This document shows, piece after piece, positions 45,000 to 54,146 of a stretch of DNA of 64,000 bases. The notes under the pieces were generated by a model. That model saw only the letters and a list, made by a program, of their open reading frames with translations, was not told where the DNA came from and made no database searches. Location: assembly GCF_000196315.1 (NCBI RefSeq), contig NC_014230.1:1446001-1510000 (forward strand), given 5' to 3'. A program made the position numbers and the translations under genes. The stretch is from Croceibacter atlanticus HTCC2559. Lineage in GTDB: Bacteria; Bacteroidota; Bacteroidia; Flavobacteriales; Flavobacteriaceae. Each line of letters begins with the position of its first letter. The first letter of the stretch is position 1.

Positions 45000-45290
45000 A
45001 TGAGTAATTTGGTGAAACTTGTTGAAGCTTTGGAAGATAAGATTGGCAAGTTGGTAGAAAAACAAAGCCAAAGCACTCATAAAATTGCGAAACTGGAACG
45101 TGATTTAGAGCTTTCAGGAGCAGAAGTAAATAATTTGCAGAAGCACATAGAAGCTTTAGAGGCAAAAAACCAGACGTTAAAAACCGCTAATGCTATGCTG
45201 GGCAGTAATGAGTACAAGAAAGAAACGAAGCTTAAGATTAACAGCCTAATGCGGGAAATAGATCAATGTATCGTTCAGCTTTCTGAATAA
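45000..45290 (+). CDS. Small coiled-coil protein encoded before zapA
   Basis: 96 residues. It begins MSNLVKLVEALEDKIGKLVEK and is nearly all heptad-patterned helix (about 3-65), with LERDLELSGAEVNNLQKHIE. No known domain beyond coiled coil. Because zapA follows after 10 bp, it is likely a division-related partner, analogous in layout to ZapB, but homology to ZapB is not shown. Confidence 0.75.
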   Translation: MSNLVKLVEALEDKIGKLVEKQSQSTHKIAKLERDLELSGAEVNNLQKHIEALEAKNQTLKTANAMLGSNEYKKETKLKINSLMREIDQCIVQLSE

Positions 45291-45300
45291 ATAAAAGGCT

Positions 45301-45591
45301 ATGGCCGACAAACTGAAAATAAAATTATCTATAGCAGATAGAGTTTATCCAATGTCGATAAACCCTAAGCAGGAAGAGGCGTTAAGAAAAGCCACGAAGA
45401 GTATAGAGCAAATGATTAAGCAGTTTGAGCAAAATTATGCAGTAAGAGATAAGCAAGATGTATTAGCAATGTGTGCGTTGCAGTTTGCATCTAAGACTGT
45501 ACAGATGACCATAGACGACCAAGGTGAGGTTGCAGAAATAGAAGACAAATTGAAAAACTTGAACCTCTTTCTGGAACAACAATTAACCTAA
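45301..45591 (+). CDS. zapA: Cell division protein ZapA
   Basis: 96 residues, the usual ZapA length. The N-terminal globular part has KIKLSIADRVYPMSINPKQE. The C-terminal helix (about 35-95) includes the AMCALQFASK stretch and ends in a coiled coil. ZapA cross-links FtsZ filaments. It lies between the coiled-coil gene and the 6S-type RNA, a neighbourhood known from proteobacteria too, where zapA precedes ssrS. Confidence 0.92.
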   Translation: MADKLKIKLSIADRVYPMSINPKQEEALRKATKSIEQMIKQFEQNYAVRDKQDVLAMCALQFASKTVQMTIDDQGEVAEIEDKLKNLNLFLEQQLT

Positions 45592-45614
45592 CATTACGTT
45601 CTTTAAAATAAACA

Positions 45615-45792
45615 AGCATTACTGCCTGTGTTAGCAACCTTTTTGATAAACTTAACAATCAATTATTTGAAAAGGGTAAGTTTTAATTGTAAAAACAAGC
45701 CGTCTTAGAACGGAAGTTTGATCAGTTATGTAGCCCTAAACTTTATTATTTATGAAGTTTATACAAAACCAATGCTAATACAGGCTTTTTTT
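45615..45792 (+). ncRNA. ssrS: 6S-type RNA (ssrS-like) between zapA and rny
   Basis: A non-coding stretch of about 175 nt closed by a 12-bp stem: GCCTGTGTTAGC (45624-45635) pairs with GCTAATACAGGC (45774-45785), one G-T pair, followed by a seven-base T-run. Inside are a CCGT/ACGG hairpin (in GCCGTCTTAGAACGGAAG) and a hairpin AAACTT/AAGTTT on the 3' side. A long closing stem, open centre and 3'-side hairpin are the layout of 6S RNA, which mimics an open promoter and traps RNA polymerase. The place after zapA supports it. The exact 5' end is uncertain. Confidence 0.75.
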
Positions 45793-45847
45793 ATACCGTA
45801 AACTGAAATGATTTTTCATAAACGGGTTTTTATTTAAACATACATAT

Positions 45848-47416
45848 ATGAGCACTACAATACTTTACTTTACCATTATTGGCGTTATAGGCGTTGCAAT
45901 TGGGTATATCATTGCTAAAATGATAGAAAGATCTGCATCATCTAAGATCATTACAGATGCAGAAAAATCTGCAGCTACGATCATAAAAGATGCTAAAACA
46001 GAAGGCGAAAGCATAAAGAAAGATAAAATACTTCAAGCTAAAGAAAAGTTTATCGAGCTAAAATCTGAGCACGAAAAAGTAATAAACAGTAGAGAGAAAA
46101 AAATGTCTGATGCCGAGAAACGCACCAGAGATAAAGAGTCTAAAATTTCTAGTGAATTAGGTAGAAATAAAAAACTAAATTCAGAATTAGATGATAAGCT
46201 AAAAGACTACAACCATCGTATAGACTACCTAGAAAAGAAGCAGGCAGAAATAGATAAAGTACACACTCAAAAAGTACAACAGTTAGAGGTAATAAGTGGC
46301 CTTTCTGCAGATGATGCTAAGGACCAACTTATGGAATCTTTAAAGGAAACAGCCAAGACAGATGCAATGGCTATGATCCAAAATACTATTGAAGATGCCA
46401 AGATGACTGCCCAACAAGAAGCTAAGAAAATTGTAATAAATACAATACAACGTATAGGTACAGAAGAAGCAATAGATAATTGCGTGTCTGTATTTAACTT
46501 AGAGAGTGACGATGTAAAAGGACGTATTATTGGTCGTGAAGGACGTAATATTCGTGCTATTGAAGCTGCAACAGGAGTAGAGATTATTGTAGATGACACT
46601 CCAGAAGCTATAATACTTTCTTGTTTTGATTCTGTGCGAAGAGAAGTAGCTAGATTATCACTTCATAAATTGGTAACAGATGGAAGAATTCACCCAGCAC
46701 GAATTGAAGAGGTTGTTAAGAAAACACGTAAAGCAATTGATGAAGAGATTATCGAAGTAGGTAAACGCACAGTAATCGATTTAGGTATTCACGGTCTACA
46801 TCCAGAACTTATTAAAATGGTAGGACGTATGAAATACCGTTCGTCTTACGGTCAAAACTTATTACAACACTCAAGAGAGGTTGCAAAACTTTGTGGTGTT
46901 ATGGCTGCAGAGCTTGGGGTTAACGCAAAACTTGCTAAACGTGCAGGATTATTACACGATATAGGTAAGGTTCCAGAAACAGAAATGGAAACACCACACG
47001 CTATTTTAGGTATGGAAATGGCTCAGAAATATGGAGAGAAAGATGATGTGTGTAACGCTATTGGAGCTCACCATGATGAAATAGAAATGAAATCTCTATT
47101 ATCTCCAATAATTCAAGTGTGTGATGCTATTAGTGGTGCAAGACCAGGCGCGAGAAGACAGGTATTAGATTCTTATATACAACGTCTTAAAGACTTGGAA
47201 GATATAGCATTTGGGTTTACAGGTGTAAAGAAAGCTTATGCTATACAAGCTGGACGCGAGCTTCGTGTTATTGTAGAAAGCGAAAAAGTAAATGATGATA
47301 AAGCTTCAAACTTATCTTTTGAAATTTCTCAGAAAATACAAACAGATATGACGTATCCAGGACAAGTTAAAGTAACTGTTATACGTGAAACACGCGCAGT
47401 AAATATTGCTAAATAA
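45848..47416 (+). CDS. rny: Ribonuclease Y
   Basis: 522 residues. N-terminal membrane anchor (about 5-25), then a long coiled coil (about 30-180). A KH domain has [19 protein letters not shown] (near 218-236). An HD domain has [21 protein letters not shown] and AHHDEIEM. RNase Y starts mRNA decay by endonucleolytic cleavage at the membrane. It follows the 6S-type RNA by about 55 bp. Confidence 0.96.
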   Translation: MSTTILYFTIIGVIGVAIGYIIAKMIERSASSKIITDAEKSAATIIKDAKTEGESIKKDKILQAKEKFIELKSEHEKVINSREKKMSDAEKRTRDKESKISSELGRNKKLNSELDDKLKDYNHRIDYLEKKQAEIDKVHTQKVQQLEVISGLSADDAKDQLMESLKETAKTDAMAMIQNTIEDAKMTAQQEAKKIVINTIQRIGTEEAIDNCVSVFNLESDDVKGRIIGREGRNIRAIEAATGVEIIVDDTPEAIILSCFDSVRREVARLSLHKLVTDGRIHPARIEEVVKKTRKAIDEEIIEVGKRTVIDLGIHGLHPELIKMVGRMKYRSSYGQNLLQHSREVAKLCGVMAAELGVNAKLAKRAGLLHDIGKVPETEMETPHAILGMEMAQKYGEKDDVCNAIGAHHDEIEMKSLLSPIIQVCDAISGARPGARRQVLDSYIQRLKDLEDIAFGFTGVKKAYAIQAGRELRVIVESEKVNDDKASNLSFEISQKIQTDMTYPGQVKVTVIRETRAVNIAK

Positions 47417-47454
47417 ATACGCATAACTTCTTAAAGATCTTTTAAAACCAGTTT

Positions 47455-48228
47455 ATGAACAGTCGAAAAGATCAATTAAAAGCATTAGATCGGTTATTAA
47501 CCATAATGGATGAATTGCGAGAGCAATGTCCTTGGGATAAGAAACAGACTATGCAAAGCTTAAGACATCTTACTATAGAGGAGACTTACGAGCTTGGCGA
47601 TGCTATTTTAGATAACGATTTAGACGAGGTAAAGAAAGAGTTAGGAGATGTGCTTTTACACATTGTTTTCTATTCTAAAATAGGCAGTGAAACTAAAGAT
47701 TTTGATATTGCAGATGTAGCCAACTCAATTTGTGATAAATTAATAGATAGGCATCCGCATATTTATGGAGATGTTAAGGTAGAGAACGAAGAAGATGTTA
47801 AACGAAATTGGGAAAATTTAAAGCTTAAAGAAGGTAAGACTAGTGTGTTAGAAGGTGTGCCTAAATCTTTACCAGCTTTAGTTAAAGCAAGTCGAATTCA
47901 AGATAAGGTTTCAGGTGTAGGGTTTGACTGGGAAGAACCACAACAAGTGTTTGAAAAACTCAAAGAAGAACTTGAAGAACTGCAACACGAAGTAACCGAA
48001 GACAATCAAGATCTTATAGAAGCTGAATTTGGCGATGTTTTATTCTCAATGATTAACTACGCCAGATTTTTAAAAGTAAACCCAGAAAACGCATTAGAGC
48101 GTACTAATAAGAAATTTATTAAACGTTTTCAATACCTAGAACAAAAAGCCAAGCAACAAGGGAAAGCACTTGCAGATATGACCTTGACTGAAATGGATGT
48201 GTATTGGAACGAGGCTAAGATGCTTTAA
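47455..48228 (+). CDS. mazG: Nucleoside triphosphate pyrophosphohydrolase MazG
   Basis: 257 residues with two MazG domains. The first has LREQCPWDKKQTMQSLRHLT and EETYELGDAILDNDLDEVKKE (about 15-80), the second EELEELQHEV and EAEFGDVLFSMINYARF (about 165-215). It hydrolyses NTPs and dNTPs to the monophosphate and is thought to clean the pool of aberrant nucleotides. It lies 38 bp after rny. Confidence 0.94.
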   Translation: MNSRKDQLKALDRLLTIMDELREQCPWDKKQTMQSLRHLTIEETYELGDAILDNDLDEVKKELGDVLLHIVFYSKIGSETKDFDIADVANSICDKLIDRHPHIYGDVKVENEEDVKRNWENLKLKEGKTSVLEGVPKSLPALVKASRIQDKVSGVGFDWEEPQQVFEKLKEELEELQHEVTEDNQDLIEAEFGDVLFSMINYARFLKVNPENALERTNKKFIKRFQYLEQKAKQQGKALADMTLTEMDVYWNEAKML

Positions 48229-48292
48229 CATTAACGCTGCATTAACTACTGTTCGCTTTGTTACTTATTATCTTTAAGGAAACATTACTAAG

Positions 48293-48451
48293 ATGAGCGA
48301 TTTAAAAAGAAAAAATTTAGTGGACAAAGAACCTGCAGATATGCATGGTGAAGATGGTATTAGGTTTACAGAGTCACAAAAAGCTAAGAAAGAACAAAAA
48401 GAGCGTGAAGACGAAACTTTAAAAACTTCTTTAAAGAAAAATAAAAAGTAA
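48293..48451 (+). CDS. Small basic/acidic ORF of 52 residues, unknown
   Basis: ATG at 48293, stop at 48449-48451, preceded by AAGGA at about 48276-48280. The product starts MSDLKRKNLVDKEPADMHGE and is highly charged (KAKKEQKEREDE), with no hydrophobic core. It is probably unstructured or a nucleic-acid-binding tail. It ends 2 bp before the convergent methyltransferase stop. Not recognised; could be spurious, though the AAGGA and fit between neighbours argue for it. Confidence 0.6.
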   Translation: MSDLKRKNLVDKEPADMHGEDGIRFTESQKAKKEQKEREDETLKTSLKKNKK

Positions 48452-48453
48452 TT

Positions 48454-49098
48454 TTAAGTAGTAAACGTAATGAGTTTAGAAGTGATATCTACACTTTTAA
48501 AATTATAATGTGATGCTATCCATTTTAGCGTGGTTGGTGTGTAAAAAAACACATGTGTTTTGTCATTCTTATACCACCAATTCTCAAAATTTATACTGTC
48601 TTTTAAGAGTCCTGTTTTACAATAAAGCTTTGCATCTTCCTTTAGAAGATTATGTAATAAGGTAAACTCATTTTTGGGAGAGTTAAAGTGCTCTATAACT
48701 TCACAACAAAAAATATAAGCATAATTACGTTTTAAGGGTTTGTTTAAGGCCTTAAAATAGGGATCATATAATGTAAGGTTGTAACCTTTCTCCTTAAGTA
48801 ACTTAGCAATAACAGGTCCTGTGCCACAACCAAAGTCTAAACCATTATCTATTGGTTTAAAATCTCTTATTACAGCATTTACTATTGGTTGTACAAAGTC
48901 CTGATAACCTTTGTCATTCACATCGTTGTCGTGCTCTAAATAACGTTGTTTTTCTTCTTGTGGTGTAAGCTGAAACTCTTTTGAAAGATGCACTCCATCA
49001 CAATTAGAGCATTTATAATAACGCCTATTTAAAGCTTCAGAATATAAAAACACCTTACCATCACAAAGTGGACAGGTAAGGTGTTTTGTCGGTATCAT
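48454..49098 (-). CDS. Class I SAM-dependent methyltransferase with N-terminal zinc ribbon
   Basis: 214 residues. A zinc ribbon lies at the N-terminus (CPLC and CSNC, about 9-35). A Rossmann methyltransferase domain starts with GLDFGCGTGPVIAKLL (about 87-102), then LTLYDPYF and FCCEVIEHF. The substrate is unknown. It lies 15 bp after the DUF349 gene on the same strand, so the two are likely co-transcribed. Confidence 0.8.
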   Translation of the reverse strand: MIPTKHLTCPLCDGKVFLYSEALNRRYYKCSNCDGVHLSKEFQLTPQEEKQRYLEHDNDVNDKGYQDFVQPIVNAVIRDFKPIDNGLDFGCGTGPVIAKLLKEKGYNLTLYDPYFKALNKPLKRNYAYIFCCEVIEHFNSPKNEFTLLHNLLKEDAKLYCKTGLLKDSINFENWWYKNDKTHVFFYTPTTLKWIASHYNFKSVDITSKLITFTT

Positions 49099-49113
49099 AA
49101 TGGAAATTAACTT

Positions 49114-51315
49114 TTAAAGCTGTCTTAGCTTTTTAAGTTTAGCTTTCCACATTTCAAGTTCTTCCTTGTGCTTATTAATGTTTTTATGAACATCTTGAAC
49201 CATAGGATTGTCATCTGGCACGTGTTGGAAAAAGCCTAAGTTGTTTTCAAGTTGAGCAATTTCTGCAGTAGTTTCATCTACTTTCTTTCTTATAAAGTAA
49301 GATTCTTTTTCAATACTACGATCATCATTTGCGTCTTCTAATGCTTGTAATCTACTTTCGTATTTGAGCATTTCTTGTTTCTTACGGCTTATATCTAAAT
49401 CGCCAAATAAATCATCTAGAGCTTTATTAAACTTACCTTCAATAAATCGTTTATTATGAGGCACTTGGCCTAAAGCTTTCCAAGCCTCTATTTGATCTTT
49501 AATGATTTTCAGCTTTTCTTCTGGACTGCCTTCTAGTTTAAGTTCTTTAACTTGATCTAGCATTTCCTTCTTCTTATCAAATGCTTCAAAAAGCTCAGCA
49601 TTTTCAGCTTTTCTTTCTTTGTGCATATTATCAAAGTAGTGGTTGCAAGCGGTCTTAAACTGCTTCCAGATCTTATCAGAATCTTTTCTAGGAACGTGTC
49701 CTATTTTTTTCCAATCGTTCTGTATTTTCTTCATTAAAGGTGTAACGGTTTTAAAGTCGTCACTATCCTTATTGTCTTCAGCAATTTTTATAAGTTCTTT
49801 TTTCTTTTCAAGATTATCATATTGCTCTTGTTTTTGGTTTTTGTAAAACGCGTTTTTGTTACGGTTAAATTGTCTTACAGTTTTCTTAAACCTATCCCAA
49901 GTATCCTGATTTTTCTCTCTAGGTACTTTACCTGCTTTAAAGAAAGCTTCTCTTAAAGCTTCTACTTTTTTAATTTTTTTCTGAACAGAACCGTGAGATT
50001 TTACTTCATCATTTGCAATTTCTGCAATTTGAGCAATAATTTCATTTTTCTTCTCCAGGTTTTTTTCAAAATCCTTTTCTAGTTCAGAATAATGAGCTTG
50101 CCTGTTATCATGTATGGTTTTAGTTAAGGCGCTAAACTTATCCCAAATTACATCTCTATGTTCTTTGGCTACAGGACCAATGTCTTCTTTCCACATTTTA
50201 TGAAGCATTTGCAATTCTCTAAATGCTCTGTTTACATTTGTTTCTTTTGCAAGCTCTTCTGCACGAGAAATAACTTTTAGCTTTTGCTCTAAATTGTGTT
50301 TAAAATCTAGGTCTCTAAATTCACGATCTAAATGAAGGAAATCGTAAAAGTTTTCTACGTGGTGGTGATAGTTGTTCCAAACTAAGTTGTACTTGTCTCT
50401 AGGTATAGGACCAGCTTGTCTCCAACGTTCCTGTAATTTTTTAAAGTCATTAAAGTTTGAGTGCATGTCGTTTCCAACACCAATCATATTCTTTAGTTCT
50501 TCAATAATAGCCTCACGTTTCTTAAGGTTTTCTGTAAGATCACGCTTAAGTTGTTTGTAATGATTGTTTCGCTTTTCACGATAATCAAAATAAACAGAAT
50601 CAAATTTCTTTTTAATTGGCGTTACGTAATGAAAGTCTATAATGTTACCGCCTTCTTCTAAGAACTCTTCTTTTTTCTGCTCAGACTCTTCATCAAACTT
50701 GTTGTTAAACTCAGTTCTAATCTCGTCTACGTGCTCTTTTATTGCTTGTACTTTCTCGTTTTTAAGGAGTGTTTCTAGCTCTTTAACTAGATCTTCTTGA
50801 GAAAGTTCTTCATAATTCTTCTTTTCAATATCATGACGTTCTCCAGTGCTTTCATCTTCACTATCTTCTGCTACAGCATTATCTACTTCTTCTTGGGCAT
50901 CTCTTGGAGTTTTAGAACTAGCTTCGGCAACCATTGCGTCTTCATGATCTGTATCATCCTCAGAATTTTTAGATGTTGAGCTAGATTCTGAAGGTTTCTC
51001 AGACTCTTCGACCATTGCATCTTCGTGTGCAGTATCATTTGCTTCCTCTACATTAACCGCTTTGTTTGTGCCTTTGGCAGTAGTTGGGTTTTGTTGAGGT
51101 GTTTCATCTTCATCATCAGACTCAGAGATTACAGAAGTATCTTTCTTTTCAGACTTATCTTCGCGCTCTGCTACAATGCTTTTTTCTAAATCACTTTGGT
51201 CTTCTGGCGTTTCAACAAGTTGGTCTGCAGGTTCTGTAGGAACTTCTTTTGAAGTTGAGGCAGTCTCATTTTGTTGTTGCTCTTCGTGTTCTGGAGTGTG
51301 TTCTTTGTCAGACAT
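49114..51315 (-). CDS. DUF349 domain-containing protein
   Basis: 733 residues from the ATG at 51315 (a TTG at 51324 is also in frame). The first about 165 residues are acidic and Ser/Glu-rich with a short internal duplication (TAHEDAMVEES and TDHEDAMVAEAS). From about 170 come five to six DUF349 units, each a helical pair with a W motif such as RWRQAGPIPRDK, EDIGPVAKEHRD, FFKAGKVPREK, DWKKIGHVPRKD and WKALGQVPHNK. The function of DUF349 is unproven. It is near aroE. Confidence 0.88.
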   Translation of the reverse strand: MSDKEHTPEHEEQQQNETASTSKEVPTEPADQLVETPEDQSDLEKSIVAEREDKSEKKDTSVISESDDEDETPQQNPTTAKGTNKAVNVEEANDTAHEDAMVEESEKPSESSSTSKNSEDDTDHEDAMVAEASSKTPRDAQEEVDNAVAEDSEDESTGERHDIEKKNYEELSQEDLVKELETLLKNEKVQAIKEHVDEIRTEFNNKFDEESEQKKEEFLEEGGNIIDFHYVTPIKKKFDSVYFDYREKRNNHYKQLKRDLTENLKKREAIIEELKNMIGVGNDMHSNFNDFKKLQERWRQAGPIPRDKYNLVWNNYHHHVENFYDFLHLDREFRDLDFKHNLEQKLKVISRAEELAKETNVNRAFRELQMLHKMWKEDIGPVAKEHRDVIWDKFSALTKTIHDNRQAHYSELEKDFEKNLEKKNEIIAQIAEIANDEVKSHGSVQKKIKKVEALREAFFKAGKVPREKNQDTWDRFKKTVRQFNRNKNAFYKNQKQEQYDNLEKKKELIKIAEDNKDSDDFKTVTPLMKKIQNDWKKIGHVPRKDSDKIWKQFKTACNHYFDNMHKERKAENAELFEAFDKKKEMLDQVKELKLEGSPEEKLKIIKDQIEAWKALGQVPHNKRFIEGKFNKALDDLFGDLDISRKKQEMLKYESRLQALEDANDDRSIEKESYFIRKKVDETTAEIAQLENNLGFFQHVPDDNPMVQDVHKNINKHKEELEMWKAKLKKLRQL

Positions 51316-51429
51316 ATCTTTCAATGTTATGGGTCGTTATCCTAAACTCGTTTCAGGATTTTAAAAATCGTCTTTAAGTCTGAAAGATAGTAACAATTAT
51401 GAGGACAATCAAATTCCTAACAGGAATCA

Positions 51430-52164
51430 CTAGCTATTCCAAATTTCCCAAGATTTTTCTGCTTGGAACTCTAGCATTTTAAGTCCGTTTACTATCGTTG
51501 CTCCTTTAGATTTTCCTTGTTTAAGAAATGCTGTTTCTGAAGGATTGTAAATAAGATCGAACATTATATGTTTCTCTGAAATACCCTCATAAGGTATCTG
51601 AGGTTTTTGTTGAATATTAGGATGCGTTCCTAACGGTGTGCAGTTAATAATTAATGTATAATCTCTAACAATATCTTCGTCTAGATTATGATAGCTCATT
51701 TCATTAAAATCTGGATTTCTAGACACAAAAACATAATTAATACCTAGCTTTTTTAAGCTATAAGCAATAGCTTTTGATGCGCCGCCAGTACCTAGTATTA
51801 AAGCCTTTTTATGGTGTGCTTTTAGGTGTGGTTTTAAAGCTTTAGTAAAACCATAAAAGTCTGTGTTATGGCCAATACTTTTACCGTCTTCAAATTTAAC
51901 AGTGTTTACAGCACCAATGTTTACAGCATCTTCCTGTAATTCATCTAAGTAAGGTATTATACTTTCTTTATAGGGAATTGTGATATTTATACCAGAAATT
52001 TGAGCACTAGGATTTAGTATAGTTGTTACCAATTCTATGTTTTGAAAATCAAAATTTTCATAGGTAGCATTTAAATCTTCAGCTTTAAATTTTTCAGAAA
52101 AATAGCCTCTTGAAAATGAGTAGTCTATATCTTTTCCTAATAATCCGAATTTACGAGTCTTCAT
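51430..52164 (-). CDS. aroE: Shikimate dehydrogenase
   Basis: 244 residues from the Met at 52164 (the frame extends to 52176). N-terminal substrate domain with GLLGKDIDYSFSRGYF and ISGINITIPYKESI (catalytic Lys). NADP domain with ALILGTGGASKAIAYSL. It reduces 3-dehydroshikimate to shikimate in the aromatic amino acid route. It overlaps the DUF368 gene by about 14 bp. Confidence 0.94.
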   Translation of the reverse strand: MKTRKFGLLGKDIDYSFSRGYFSEKFKAEDLNATYENFDFQNIELVTTILNPSAQISGINITIPYKESIIPYLDELQEDAVNIGAVNTVKFEDGKSIGHNTDFYGFTKALKPHLKAHHKKALILGTGGASKAIAYSLKKLGINYVFVSRNPDFNEMSYHNLDEDIVRDYTLIINCTPLGTHPNIQQKPQIPYEGISEKHIMFDLIYNPSETAFLKQGKSKGATIVNGLKMLEFQAEKSWEIWNS

Positions 52165-53179
52165 ATGTTGGAGCATTTAATTTTCCATACCAATCTAAAG
52201 CGAGAACAATACCTAAGCCAATAAGTACAAATAAAACAGCAAGCCAAGTATGTCCTGCGTTAAAATCTGGCCAATATCTTTGGTAGCCTTCAATAATAGG
52301 ATTGTTATTTATATCGTAAAGTGGTTGTCCATCTTTACCTACCTTAAGAATCTTGTCTTTCCAAGGCCAGACTACACCTAAAGATCCAGTTATAAACCCA
52401 ATAATTACAGCAAAGGTTTCATTTTTATAGCTTTTTAAAACGAATCCTAATATATAAGCCCAACTCACTAACCCTACTAAAGAACCTGCGAGGAAAACAA
52501 AGAAAATCTTGAGGAGATGCACGCGTTCTGGCATATTTACAAAAGAAAAATCGAGCTGTAAAATATCTGCGACAGTTAAGTTTATAGCATTTACAGAGTC
52601 TACCAGCAATAAGACATAGTTGCCAATTAAAATTAAGATGAAAGAGCCAGAAAGACCAGGTAATGTCATACCAGAAACCCCTAAAATTCCACAGAAGAAT
52701 ACAAAAAGAAGGTTGTCATTTTCTGTTGCTGGACTTAAAAAGGAAATACCAACACCTGTAATTATGCCTAAAAGCAAAAAGCCTATGTTCTTCTTAGACC
52801 AGTCATCATAGTCTTTAGCAATGTAATAAATTGAGCCTATTATCATTCCAAAAAAACCTGACCAAACTAATATCTCATAGTGCTTAATTAAATAATCTAA
52901 TAAGATAGAAATGCTGAAATAACTTATGATGATACCAAATAATAGAGGCATCATAAAACTACCATTGGTGTATCTATGAAAACTTTTAAACCTTCCGTTT
53001 ATAAAAAGCTTAAATGCATTTTTATCAAACTTTTGAAGCGTATATATAAACTCTTCGTAAAAGCCTACTACAAAGGCAACAATACCACCAGAGACGCCAG
53101 GAACTTTATTTGCCGCACCCATTCCTAAGCCTTTTAAGACTAGGAAAAATTGATCCGTAAAGCTACGTTTGTTATGCAT
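52151..53179 (-). CDS. DUF368 membrane protein, second of a tandem pair
   Basis: 342-residue polytopic membrane protein with about nine hydrophobic segments. Family landmarks MGAANKVPGVSGGIVAFVVG and SGMTLPGLSGSFILILIGNY. It is a clear paralogue of the next gene (VPGVSGG and LPGISGAFILVLLGAY there). DUF368 proteins have been linked to polyprenyl-phosphate lipid translocation in some bacteria, which would fit cell envelope biogenesis here, but this is inference. It overlaps its twin by 8 bp and aroE by 14 bp. Confidence 0.85.
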   Translation of the reverse strand: MHNKRSFTDQFFLVLKGLGMGAANKVPGVSGGIVAFVVGFYEEFIYTLQKFDKNAFKLFINGRFKSFHRYTNGSFMMPLLFGIIISYFSISILLDYLIKHYEILVWSGFFGMIIGSIYYIAKDYDDWSKKNIGFLLLGIITGVGISFLSPATENDNLLFVFFCGILGVSGMTLPGLSGSFILILIGNYVLLLVDSVNAINLTVADILQLDFSFVNMPERVHLLKIFFVFLAGSLVGLVSWAYILGFVLKSYKNETFAVIIGFITGSLGVVWPWKDKILKVGKDGQPLYDINNNPIIEGYQRYWPDFNAGHTWLAVLFVLIGLGIVLALDWYGKLNAPTYEDS

Positions 53180-54095
53180 TGGCTTGTTGAGTTGCTACAC
53201 GCTCTAAGATAAGAATTAATAAAAATCCTGCAACCATTAGGAGTAAGGCAAATATAAGTTGAGGGTCGCCATCAAAATGTTGTGGTAAGACAGATTGCTC
53301 TCTAATAACCATGTCTTTATCTCCAACAGTTACTGTTTCCAGAATTTCTTTCCAAGGCCATATTTTATTTAAAGAACCTGTTATAAAACCTGTTAACACA
53401 GCAAGTGTGACAGCTTTGTATTTTAAGAATAACCACTTTAAGACTCTTGAAAAAGACAGTAATCCTACAACTGCGCCAACTGCAACAATACCTATAGTCT
53501 TAAAATCGAAATCGTGTATAGCCTCACTAATTGTTTTGTACGCTCCTAAAAGCACTAATATAAAAGCTCCAGAGATTCCTGGTAATATCATAGCGCATAC
53601 TGCAATAGCACCAGCAATAAATAAGAAAAAAGGTGATTGTGTTCCTGTAATAGGAGGTAAGGTTGTAATGTAAAAAGCAACAGCTGCTCCCAATACTAAT
53701 GCTGTAATTATTTTTGCATTCCATTTAGGTATTTGCTTTCCTACAAACCAAATACTTGCTATAACTAAGCCAAAGAAAAATGACCAAATTAAAATAGGGT
53801 GATTTTCTAGTAAATAATTTGCTAAACGCATTACTGTAAATACACTAATGGCAATGCCTAAAAATAATGCAATTATAAAATTACCGTTTGCTTTTTTCCA
53901 CATAGAGGAGAAGCCAAACTCTCGCCATTCTTTAAGTAATCCTAAATTAATACCACTAATGGTAGTTACCAATTCTTCATATATGCCAGAAATAAAAGCA
54001 ATGGTACCACCAGAAACTCCAGGTACAACATCTGCTGCACCCATAGCAATTCCTTTTAAGGATATAAGTGCATAGTCTTTAAAATTGCGCTCCAT
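53172..54095 (-). CDS. DUF368 membrane protein, first of a tandem pair
   Basis: 307-residue polytopic membrane protein. Motifs GAADVVPGVSGGTIAFISG, CAMILPGISGAFILVLLGAY and GFITGSLNKIWPWKE. The last motif recurs in the twin as GFITGSLGVVWPWKD. The pair probably arose by duplication. 51 bp after the TPR gene, same strand. Confidence 0.87.
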   Translation of the reverse strand: MERNFKDYALISLKGIAMGAADVVPGVSGGTIAFISGIYEELVTTISGINLGLLKEWREFGFSSMWKKANGNFIIALFLGIAISVFTVMRLANYLLENHPILIWSFFFGLVIASIWFVGKQIPKWNAKIITALVLGAAVAFYITTLPPITGTQSPFFLFIAGAIAVCAMILPGISGAFILVLLGAYKTISEAIHDFDFKTIGIVAVGAVVGLLSFSRVLKWLFLKYKAVTLAVLTGFITGSLNKIWPWKEILETVTVGDKDMVIREQSVLPQHFDGDPQLIFALLLMVAGFLLILILERVATQQANA

Positions 54096-54146
54096 AATAG
54101 TAAGTTAGTTGCACAAAAATAGACAATTGGTTAAGTAAGTAAAGGA

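Noticed and set aside
53311-53673. Plus-strand ORF of 120 codons opposite the DUF368 gene
   Set aside because: Antisense shadow; the minus-strand frame has clear family motifs.
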